Shown: piece by piece, positions 1-5,400 of the stretch
How positions within the stretch are numbered: position 1 is the stretch's first letter
How the letters are laid out: every line of letters begins with the position of its first letter
Made by a program: the position numbers and the translations under genes
Assembly (NCBI GenBank): GCA_029052375.1
Contig: JAIDJD010000113.1
Span: 1-6,155, forward strand
DNA length: 6,155 nucleotides
Direction: 5' to 3'
Origin: Duncaniella sp.
Lineage (GTDB): Bacteria; Bacteroidota; Bacteroidia; Bacteroidales; Muribaculaceae
The notes under the pieces: model-generated
The model's input: the letters and a program-made list of their open reading frames with translations, nothing else
Database searches by the model: none
Told to the model about the DNA's origin: nothing

Positions 1-1
1 G

Positions 2-217
2 GTAGAGGCCGGAGGTCCCGAGATTGTCAGCCGCATCAAGATGGAGCTTGTCAACGCCGCGCGTAACGACGCATCGGGCAACCTGACCAGGCTGCTCATC
101 AACACCTCTGACATCAAGACCTTCTGGTCGCCGCTCTTCCCGATTAACGAGGGCCAGTTCTGCGCCATAGTCCGCGAGGTGGGGCGTCAGTTCAAAGGTT
201 ACGCGTGTCTGACCTGA
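2..217 (+). CDS. 3' end of an unrecognised protein gene (partial)
   Basis: An open frame enters from the left edge and runs 71 codons to a TGA at 215-217. Its codons favour G or C at the third position, like the neighbouring high-GC genes, which supports real coding. The visible C-terminus is soluble-looking, with no membrane segment. It contains a mixed helix-like stretch (EIVSRIKMELVNAARND), then a hydrophobic, aromatic end (FWSPLFPINEGQFCAIVREVG). I do not recognise the family and assign no function. An in-frame ATG lies at 41-43, but the frame is open upstream of it, so a truncated long gene is likelier than a 58-residue gene. It converges on the histidine kinase gene with no bases between the two stop codons. 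Confidence 0.7.
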   Translation, partial: VEAGGPEIVSRIKMELVNAARNDASGNLTRLLINTSDIKTFWSPLFPINEGQFCAIVREVGRQFKGYACLT

Positions 218-220
218 TCA
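215..220. other. Abutting convergent stop codons forming TGATCA
   Basis: The plus-strand stop TGA (215-217) and the minus-strand stop of the kinase gene (TGA, reading 220-218) touch with no base between them and make the perfect palindrome TGATCA. There is no room for a terminator between the genes, so each transcript must end inside, or run antisense into, the other gene. Confidence 0.85.
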
Positions 221-1498
221 GAACCGTATTGTGAATCGGGTCAGGCCGTCCGCTCCGGTCTCGAGCGAGAACCGGCATCCGTGTCCGGAGAGCACCTCGC
301 TCACCAGCATCAGCCCGAGGCCGTGGCCCGACGGTTTGGTGGAAAAGAACGGCGTGAAGAGCATCTCGGCAGTCTCGGCGTCTATCCCCGGGCCGTCGTC
401 GGCTATGGTCAGCACAGGCTTTGGGCCTTCAGACAGGCTGGCCCGGACGTGTCCGCCGTTGCCTGCGCTCTCGGCCGCATTCTTGACAATATTGGTCACC
501 GCCTGCTCCATCAGCACGGGGTCGAGCTTCACCGTCCGGCTCTGTTCCGGCAGTTCCATCGCGAACGATGCACCCGAGGCCGCGCAGAGGCTCTCGAGCA
601 TCGGGCTCCAGGAGCGCATCAGGATATCAGGCCGGTGGTCTGCGAGGACAGGCTCCGGAATCTTTACCGCCGAGGCAAATTTGGTGATGAAACCGCTGAG
701 GTCGCGGCACCTGGTCTCGCACGCGCCCAGCGCCTCGGACAGGTCGGGGTCCGAGACTTCGGCCGAGGCGGTGTCGATCACAGAGGTCACAGCCGCCAGC
801 GAGTTGTTCACTTCATGGGCCATCATGCGTATCACCTTCTCGTAAGATTTCTTCTCGGCCTTGCGCACCTCGTCTGTGAGCTTCTCCACCAGCACGAACG
901 GGTGGCGGTAGCCGCTCTCCATGAATCCGAGGCGCGAGCATCGGTAGACCATCGAGTCGTTGAGCCGTGCCACCCTCACCTCGTCGTCGGCCAGCGAGCC
1001 GAGCACCTGTCCGAGCTGCGAGCCTGTGTCGCCGAGCGAGAGACCCTGCAGTGTCTCGGGGCGCTCGTGTCCGAGAAAGTCGGCCGCGGCCTTGTTGGCC
1101 CCTGACACCCTGCCGTCCTGCCCGAGCATTATGATGCCCAGTGGCGAGACACCTATCAGCAGGTCGAGCAGGTTGTTCTGTTCTCTCAGGCGCAGGCGTT
1201 CCTGCTTGAGCGACGACATCATGGAGTTGAACATATCGACTATGCTGTCTGCCTCGAGCTGTCCCACATGAGAGAGGCTGCTGCTGAAGTCCTGAGCCCT
1301 CAGCAGGTCTACGCCGTTGGCTATGGTGCGCAGGGGGCGCATGACGTTGCGGTAGAAGACCGCTATGAGCACAACGCTGAGCAGGGCCAGGCCCCAGACC
1401 ACATTGTAGGCCGTGCTGTCAGGGTCGACCAGCATCAGCGCCACCACCGTCACGGAGAGCATCAGTATGATGAGAGAGAAAATCCAGTTGACCCTCAT
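218..1498 (-). CDS. NtrY-like sensor histidine kinase
   Basis: Inner-membrane sensor kinase of a two-component system, 426 residues. Two hydrophobic segments (about 5-24 and 31-50) are separated by only some seven to ten residues, so there is almost no periplasmic domain. A HAMP-like linker follows (about 51-105), then a PAS-like region (about 108-205; GIIMLGQDGRVSGANKAA). The dimerisation and phosphoacceptor helix carries MMAHEVNNSLAAV with His228. The ATPase domain has an N box (NIVKNAAES, Asn336 and Asn340), G1 (DDGPGID, 367-373), F box (FTPFFSTK, 381-388) and G2 (GHGLGL, 391-396), so it looks catalytically intact. The HExxN H-box is the NtrY/NtrB-like type usually paired with sigma-54 regulators. 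Its ATG overlaps the regulator's TGA by four bases, implying translational coupling. The ligand and cellular signal are unknown; sensing within the membrane or through PAS is an inference. Confidence 0.95.
   Translation of the reverse strand: MRVNWIFSLIILMLSVTVVALMLVDPDSTAYNVVWGLALLSVVLIAVFYRNVMRPLRTIANGVDLLRAQDFSSSLSHVGQLEADSIVDMFNSMMSSLKQERLRLREQNNLLDLLIGVSPLGIIMLGQDGRVSGANKAAADFLGHERPETLQGLSLGDTGSQLGQVLGSLADDEVRVARLNDSMVYRCSRLGFMESGYRHPFVLVEKLTDEVRKAEKKSYEKVIRMMAHEVNNSLAAVTSVIDTASAEVSDPDLSEALGACETRCRDLSGFITKFASAVKIPEPVLADHRPDILMRSWSPMLESLCAASGASFAMELPEQSRTVKLDPVLMEQAVTNIVKNAAESAGNGGHVRASLSEGPKPVLTIADDGPGIDAETAEMLFTPFFSTKPSGHGLGLMLVSEVLSGHGCRFSLETGADGLTRFTIRF
1495..1498 (-). other. ATGA stop/start overlap coupling regulator and kinase
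   Basis: Read on the minus strand, the kinase ATG (1498-1496) shares two bases with the regulator TGA (1497-1495). This four-base overlap is typical of translational coupling and indicates that both genes are on one message with matched expression. Confidence 0.9.
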
Positions 1499-2823
1499 GG
1501 CCTGATGTCATATTTCTCCAGGCGTCTGTACAGGGCCTGGCGTGTGATGCCGAGCATTGCCGCCGCGCGAGACAGATTGCCGCCCGAGACGGCGAGAGCC
1601 TTCTCTATGGCCTCGCATTCGGCAGATTTAAGCCCTTTGGCCGAGCCTGCGGAGGCGGGGTCGGCCGGGAGGCCCTGCGCTATGAAGTCCTTGGCGTCGA
1701 GCCTCTCGCCCGGCGTCACGAGCAGGGTGCGCTCTACGGTGTTGGAGAGCTGGCGGATATTGCCGGGCCATGGCTGGCGCATCAGCAGGTCCATCGCCTC
1801 GGGCGTCACCTCGGGCACCTTGCGGCCCGCCGCTGCGCACGACTTGCTCAAGAGGTGGTCTACGAGCAGGGGGATATCCTCGCTCCTGTCCCTCAGGGCG
1901 GGGAGCGAGACGGTGATGAGATTGATGCGGTAGAAGAGGTCTTCGCGGAAAGTCTTCGCGGCCACCATCGCGGGCAGGTCGGCATTTGTGGCACAGACCA
2001 CGCGCACATCCGCGCGGCGTGTGCGGCTGTCGCCGAGAGCCTCATAGGTGTGCTCCTGCAGCACACGCAGCAGTTTCACCTGACAGTTCAGGTCGAGGTC
2101 TCCTATCTCGTCGAGAAAGATAGTGCCCCCATCGGCGAGTGCAAACCGGCCCTCGCGGTCGGCCACGGCGCCGGTGAAGGCTCCCTTCTTGTGGCCGAAC
2201 ATCTCGCTCTCGAAGAGCGACGACGATATGCCTCCGAGATTCACCTTGACCATCGGCCCCGCCGCGCGGCGCGAATTGCGGTGTATAGCCTCGGCTATCA
2301 GCTCCTTGCCCGTGCCGTTCTCGCCCATTATCAGTACGGGCGCATCTGTGGCGGCCACGCGCTCGACGGTGTCGAGCAGGTTGAGCAGCCCGGGCGAGCG
2401 GCCTATGATGTTTGAGCGGTCAAATCGGCCTGCGGGAGTCTCCGCGTCGCTCTCGCCGGCCAGGGCCAGCGCCGTGGCCACGCGCTCGAGCAGGGCGCCA
2501 TTGTCCCACGGCTTGGTGATGAAGTCGAAGGCTCCGGCCCTCATGCCCTCGACCGCCAGGGGTATATTGCCCCAGGCGGTGATGAGAATCACCGGCACAT
2601 CGGGATGAAACACCTTGATCTGGCTGAGGAGCGTAAGCCCCTCCTCGCCCGTGGTGGCGCGCGAATAGTTCATGTCCATCACCACAAGCTCCGGTCTCCG
2701 GGCGCGCACAAAGGCCATCGCCTCGGCCGGAGAGGAGGCCGCCGCAGTCTCATAGCCGTTGCGCCCGAGCAAGAGCTTGAGCGAAAGCCTCACAGAGCTG
2801 TCGTCGTCTACGATCAGTATCAT
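1495..2823 (-). CDS. NtrC-family sigma-54-dependent response regulator
   Basis: Cytoplasmic transcription activator, 442 residues from the start chosen here. The receiver domain (1-120) has acidic residues Asp6-Asp8, phosphoacceptor Asp50 (VVMDMNY), Thr82 and Lys104. The AAA+ sigma-54 activation domain (about 135-370) has Walker A GENGTGKE (167-174), an intact GAFTGA sigma-54 contact loop (214-219), Walker B GGTIFLDEIGDL with Asp238 and Glu239, an FREDLFYRIN arginine-finger region and WPGNIRQLSN near 352-361. A Fis-type helix-turn-helix closes the protein (about 402-442, GNLSRAAAMLGITRQALYRRLEKY). The frame also has a GTG at 2841, giving six more residues. The ATG at 2823 is preferred because it yields the usual receiver N-terminus (MILIVDDD) and because the promoter at 2846-2877 would place the GTG almost at the transcript's first bases. 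Its stop overlaps the kinase start. Target promoters are not visible here; the adjacent efflux operon is a candidate by context only. Confidence 0.95.
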   Translation of the reverse strand: MILIVDDDSSVRLSLKLLLGRNGYETAAASSPAEAMAFVRARRPELVVMDMNYSRATTGEEGLTLLSQIKVFHPDVPVILITAWGNIPLAVEGMRAGAFDFITKPWDNGALLERVATALALAGESDAETPAGRFDRSNIIGRSPGLLNLLDTVERVAATDAPVLIMGENGTGKELIAEAIHRNSRRAAGPMVKVNLGGISSSLFESEMFGHKKGAFTGAVADREGRFALADGGTIFLDEIGDLDLNCQVKLLRVLQEHTYEALGDSRTRRADVRVVCATNADLPAMVAAKTFREDLFYRINLITVSLPALRDRSEDIPLLVDHLLSKSCAAAGRKVPEVTPEAMDLLMRQPWPGNIRQLSNTVERTLLVTPGERLDAKDFIAQGLPADPASAGSAKGLKSAECEAIEKALAVSGGNLSRAAAMLGITRQALYRRLEKYDIRP

Positions 2824-2835
2824 TTCCGATTTACA

Positions 2836-2848
2836 TTGCACGTTGCAA
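2836..2848. promoter_or_regulatory. Possible operator: dyad TTGCA-cgt-TGCAA
   Basis: A perfect 5+5 inverted repeat with a three-base centre overlaps the downstream half of the -7 box and the expected transcription start of the regulator gene. That position would suit a repressor or autoregulatory site. The arms are short, so chance is possible, and no second copy was noticed in the window. Confidence 0.3.
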
Positions 2849-2877
2849 AGTTACTGACTATCGCAGAGAAAAACAAA
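2846..2877 (-). promoter_or_regulatory. Bacteroidetes sigma-ABfr type promoter for the regulator-kinase operon
   Basis: On the minus strand a -33 element TTTG (2877-2874) is followed after 20 bases by TAACTTTG (2853-2846), a full match to the Bacteroidetes -7 consensus TAnnTTTG at the expected spacing. It lies wholly in the 38-base gap between the transglutaminase-like gene and the regulator. Transcription should start near 2842, leaving a leader of roughly 19 bases before the ATG at 2823. The operon can therefore be expressed independently of the upstream genes. Confidence 0.75.
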
Positions 2878-2879
2878 CA

Positions 2880-3761
2880 TCATTCGGGCGCCGCCCAAAA
2901 CTTGGCGTCGTCTGTCGTCGGCGTGCTGTTCTGACCTGCGAATCCGAATCCGCCGAAACCGACAGGCTGCAGCCTGACATACCGCATGGGGCGGTCGTAG
3001 AGATTGAAGCCCCCCTCTGCCGGCGTCTCAAACCAGTAGAGATTCTTTGCCAGATAAGCCTTGTAGAAATCCATGCCTCCGTTGGCGGGCACTATCATGT
3101 TCTCGCGGCTGAGATTCTCGCCCGCTATGTCGGCCCTTATCTCGGGGAGCGACATCGGCAGGCCGTCGGCATCGGTCAGATATGTGTTCATATCCGTGTC
3201 AATCATGGCCCACTTGTTCAGTTCAGGGAGCCATACGTGGTTCACTACATGACAGTCTCTGTCTGTCGAGTCCATGGGCATACACCAGACTATTCTGTTG
3301 GTGATGCCGACGGCGTTGAGCATCTCATGGAGCAACACTGAATGATACTTGCAATTGAAGCCCGAGCCGGTCTCCTGGCGGTATTTCCACAGCCCGCGGG
3401 CTGTCTTGTCGGTCGGCTCCACGGCCTGGTTTTCGTGCGGGATGTTCGCGCTGACAATCTCGGCCACAGCCAGGGCCTTGTCCCAGGTGTAAGCCTCGCT
3501 TTCGGCAATAGAGTCGAGGCCGAAGAAGGCGCGTGTCTCGGCCGCGGCAACGCTGTCGGGCCTGAAAGCAAACTCTATCTCATTGTCAGAAGCCTCATAG
3601 CGTGTAGCCCTGAGAAGCTCCACGCGCTCCTCAAACTGCATCTCGTTGTACCATCTCACAAGGCTGTCCCTGAACACAGTCTTGCAGAGGACCAATGCAA
3701 TGACAGCCACACCCAAGAGACATAATATGGTGATGAAAAACCACTTGAAAAATCGTTTCAT
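2880..3761 (-). CDS. Membrane-anchored transglutaminase-like (papain-fold) protein
   Basis: 293 residues. The N-terminus has a basic start (MKRFFKW) and one strong hydrophobic helix (about 7-26) without a lipobox or clear cleavage site, so it is most likely anchored in the inner membrane with the rest in the periplasm. The core resembles the transglutaminase/cysteine-protease fold: GSGFNCKYHSVLL holds candidate nucleophile Cys137, HVVNHVWL holds His175, and WAMIDTDMN holds Asp188, giving a Cys-His-Asp triad in the right order and spacing. The family includes peptidases, peptide crosslinking enzymes and amidases, so the substrate cannot be named. The C-terminus (about 240-293) is rich in aromatic residues and glycine (PVGFGGFGFAG) and lies outside the core. 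It starts 39 bases after the S41 peptidase stop on the same strand and could share its transcript. GC content in one 60-base row counted by hand (3001-3060) was 53%, between the two flanking levels. Confidence 0.8.
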   Translation of the reverse strand: MKRFFKWFFITILCLLGVAVIALVLCKTVFRDSLVRWYNEMQFEERVELLRATRYEASDNEIEFAFRPDSVAAAETRAFFGLDSIAESEAYTWDKALAVAEIVSANIPHENQAVEPTDKTARGLWKYRQETGSGFNCKYHSVLLHEMLNAVGITNRIVWCMPMDSTDRDCHVVNHVWLPELNKWAMIDTDMNTYLTDADGLPMSLPEIRADIAGENLSRENMIVPANGGMDFYKAYLAKNLYWFETPAEGGFNLYDRPMRYVRLQPVGFGGFGFAGQNSTPTTDDAKFWAAPE

Positions 3762-3800
3762 TGATTGCGAATTGATTATTGCTCAGTTGTTTCAATATAG

Positions 3801-5123
3801 TCAGATTATCTTTATTGCATAGTCCAAAGCATCATCAGCCTTAGTGGGTATATGAGGTTTAGTCCCATGAATTTCATCTCCTTCTTTTGCCCCATACTCA
3901 TAGAAAATTCTGCAAGGAATCATAGCTTTAAAACCTGTATATGGAAGTTTCACGCCAATGACATCTCCCACACAGATATTTACCCCTCCAGTCTCTTCGC
4001 CAATAATAATGCCATCGGTAAATTCCTTAAAAGCCCAGGAGAAAGCGGCTGCAGACGAAAATGTCTCATTGCTTGTGAGCAGATAGGTTTTGCCTGCGAA
4101 CCTAATGTCTTCTCTATGTGGCGCTATTAAATCTGCATTACCTGTTATTATTGTATCGTTATCATATTGATTCTTACGACTTTTTCTAAAGAATTTTGAT
4201 ATTCTTGTTTCATGCTTTTGGAAACTGTTGAATGGATTTTCGGACAAATACATCATGACCGCGTCTCCGGCCGAGGAAGCTCCGCCATGATTATTTCTGA
4301 TATCAATTATGAGATGTTTGATGTTTGAATCTTTGGCAGTTGCAAACATACTGTCAACAAATGCCTTGAATCGATTGTCTTGGGGACATTGATTGAATGA
4401 AAACAGCATGGTGGAATCATTGAGGATGCTAAATTCATTTGACATAGGACTATATGGGATTGTGCGAATCACATCTTTGGCCTTAATTCCGTTAAGCGTC
4501 TTGTTGTCTATATGGCCGTTGCTGGAGTATTCAACTCGGTACTGCTTTGCCATCTTGTCCGCAGCCATCAGGAATCCCAAAGAATAGGATAAGCTTGAAC
4601 AGGCAAAAGCATCAGTCTCAGCAGGCACATAAGATATGAAGCGATTGATTAAAGAGTTTGAAGGAATACCATTGATAGATATTATCTCCATATCTTTCTT
4701 AAATGATATGTTTTGGATTGTCGCATCTGTTGTGATGAAAATTTTATGGGTTCCGGGCTCTATTTTAATTATGCCGGACAGTGGATTGAACACACTGTCA
4801 TCATTAAAGATAGAATCATCCGGTATTATGCCCAAATGGCCTTGACGAAACAACCCTGTAATACCGGACAAAGCTAAAAATAGGTCCTTACGGCTGATAC
4901 TGTCTTTTTGTAGGTTTTGCTTCTCTTGATTTACAAAAGAATATATGGCATCCTTGGAAATCTGGTAATAGGGATTGACTTCAATTTCTTCAATCAACGA
5001 TACAAGACTGTCAATCTCAGTATGAGCCTCCTTTTTGCCAATCAATCCAGTATCATCCGCGAATAGATCTTGTTGAACCAACAATGAAAGAACTATCAAT
5101 ATGGTTTTTATTGAATTTGCCAT
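3801..5123 (-). CDS. Exported S41-family serine peptidase (C-terminal processing/tricorn-like)
   Basis: 440 residues from the ATG at 5123. That start gives a short signal peptide: Lys6, then a hydrophobic run (about 7-17), with a possible cut after Leu-Phe-Ala near 22. No lipobox is seen, so a periplasmic or secreted enzyme is likely. The middle has a weak PDZ-like segment (about 118-165, EIISINGIPSNSL). S41 signatures are clear: GHLG with His96, LIIDIRNNHGG (271-281), LLTSNETFSSAAAF with candidate nucleophile Ser356, and IIGEETGG (373-380) with candidate Glu376 or Glu377. The pattern suggests a Ser-His-Glu type active site rather than Ser-Lys. The frame stays open to an ATG at 5222, but those 33 extra residues are polar, would bury the signal peptide and run into the stem-loop element, so they were rejected. 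The gene is much more AT-rich than its neighbours (30-35% GC in two rows counted), a sign of separate ancestry. Substrate unknown. Confidence 0.85.
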   Translation of the reverse strand: MANSIKTILIVLSLLVQQDLFADDTGLIGKKEAHTEIDSLVSLIEEIEVNPYYQISKDAIYSFVNQEKQNLQKDSISRKDLFLALSGITGLFRQGHLGIIPDDSIFNDDSVFNPLSGIIKIEPGTHKIFITTDATIQNISFKKDMEIISINGIPSNSLINRFISYVPAETDAFACSSLSYSLGFLMAADKMAKQYRVEYSSNGHIDNKTLNGIKAKDVIRTIPYSPMSNEFSILNDSTMLFSFNQCPQDNRFKAFVDSMFATAKDSNIKHLIIDIRNNHGGASSAGDAVMMYLSENPFNSFQKHETRISKFFRKSRKNQYDNDTIITGNADLIAPHREDIRFAGKTYLLTSNETFSSAAAFSWAFKEFTDGIIIGEETGGVNICVGDVIGVKLPYTGFKAMIPCRIFYEYGAKEGDEIHGTKPHIPTKADDALDYAIKII

Positions 5124-5213
5124 TGTCACTGCAGTGTTGTTATATATTTTTTCGTATCTGTAAATCGAAGGTGTGTCAGAATAATGTGCTGAATTGTCTG
5201 AAACCCGTAAATC

Positions 5214-5231
5214 GGCGTCCATTCGGACGCC
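5214..5231. repeat. Hairpin 1: GGCGTCC-attc-GGACGCC
   Basis: A perfect seven-base-pair stem (5214-5220 with 5225-5231) closes a four-base loop. The right arm is followed by no T-run on the plus strand, and on the minus strand the stem is followed by GATTTA, so it is not a standard intrinsic terminator. Confidence 0.75.
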
Positions 5232-5251
5232 ATTCTATGAGGATTCTTATG

Positions 5252-5286
5252 CCGGGCACGCCTTCGCACAGCTACGGCGTACCCGG
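5252..5286 (-). repeat. Hairpin 2: 11-bp central stem
   Basis: Arms CCGGGCACGCC (5252-5262) and GGCGTACCCGG (5276-5286) flank a 13-base loop. On the plus strand one pair is a C-A mismatch, but as minus-strand RNA the same position is a U-G wobble and all eleven pairs form. That asymmetry hints that the functional transcript, if any, is the minus strand, the same direction as the flanking genes. Confidence 0.65.
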
Positions 5287-5299
5287 TTACTGCTAAATC

Positions 5300-5316
5300 A
5301 GCGTCCTGCGGACGCT
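5300..5316. repeat. Hairpin 3: AGCGTCC-tgc-GGACGCT
   Basis: A perfect seven-base-pair stem with a three-base loop. It is the second copy of the hairpin 1 sequence with compensated end bases: A/T here pairs where hairpin 1 has G/C, so the pairing is kept although the sequence differs. Confidence 0.75.
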
Positions 5317-5400
5317 CAGGGGAAAATAGAGGTTGCTCATAAAACTAAAAACGTATTTCTGACACATTATATTATTGAAGCTTATTTATCCCTCAGAATC

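Larger units (their letters stand above)
5203..5316. repeat. Composite stem-loop element with two direct copies
   Basis: A 114-base block holds two copies of TAAATC(G/A)GCGTCC (5208-5220 and 5294-5306, 12 of 13 bases identical, 86 bases apart), each forming the left arm of a hairpin. Both copies are preceded by ACCCG, directly in the first and eight bases earlier in the second. Between them is a larger hairpin. The arms of the two small hairpins can also pair with each other, so the block can fold either as three separate hairpins or as one long-range stem with a central hairpin. It resembles a REP/REPIN-type interspersed repeat or a structured untranslated RNA; I cannot tell which. Its GC-rich content contrasts with the AT-rich flanks. 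Confidence 0.6.
5124..5400. other. 277-base intergenic region with stem-loop cluster
   Basis: This gap separates the tolC stop from the peptidase start. Positions 5317-5400 and 5124-5202 are AT-rich and show no convincing gene, no full TAnnTTTG promoter with a matching -33 box, and no classical terminator with a U-run. The central part (5203-5316) is a GC-rich structured block described separately. The peptidase gene may be read from tolC read-through or from a promoter I cannot identify. Confidence 0.7.

Noticed and set aside
281..1105. Long plus-strand open frame (274 codons) opposite the kinase gene, with others nearby at 231-845, 960-1271 and 1268-1933
   Set aside because: They lie antisense to a kinase with every expected motif. 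The translations are rich in Arg, His and Ser with no recognisable domain, as expected from stop-poor GC-rich DNA.
1855..2608. Plus-strand open frames (1855-2415, 2123-2608) and a minus-strand frame (1628-1840) within the response-regulator gene
   Set aside because: All overlap the well-supported regulator in other frames and show biased composition and no motif.
3760..3777. Direct repeat ATTGATT (3760-3766 and 3771-3777) as an insertion target duplication
   Set aside because: Both copies are next to each other rather than flanking the AT-rich gene, and the sequence is low in complexity.
5124..5222. N-terminal extension of the S41 peptidase to the ATG at 5222
   Set aside because: It would add 33 polar residues before a clear signal peptide and would begin inside hairpin 1. 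The ATG at 5123 gives a proper export signal.
5300..5316. Hairpin 3 as an intrinsic terminator for the tolC operon
   Set aside because: The stem is short and is followed on the minus strand by GATTTAGC, not a U-run, and it lies about 85 bases after the stop.
5203..5316. CRISPR array
   Set aside because: Only two repeat units with an 86-base period and a structured spacer, and no cas genes in the window.
5341..5355. TACGTTTT on the minus strand as a -7 promoter box for the peptidase gene
   Set aside because: It misses the final G of TAnnTTTG and no TTG lies at the required distance upstream.
5357..5398. TTCTGA/TCAGAA pairing followed by a T-rich stretch downstream of tolC as a terminator
   Set aside because: Only six weak pairs around a loop of about 30 bases, too unstable to support the call.
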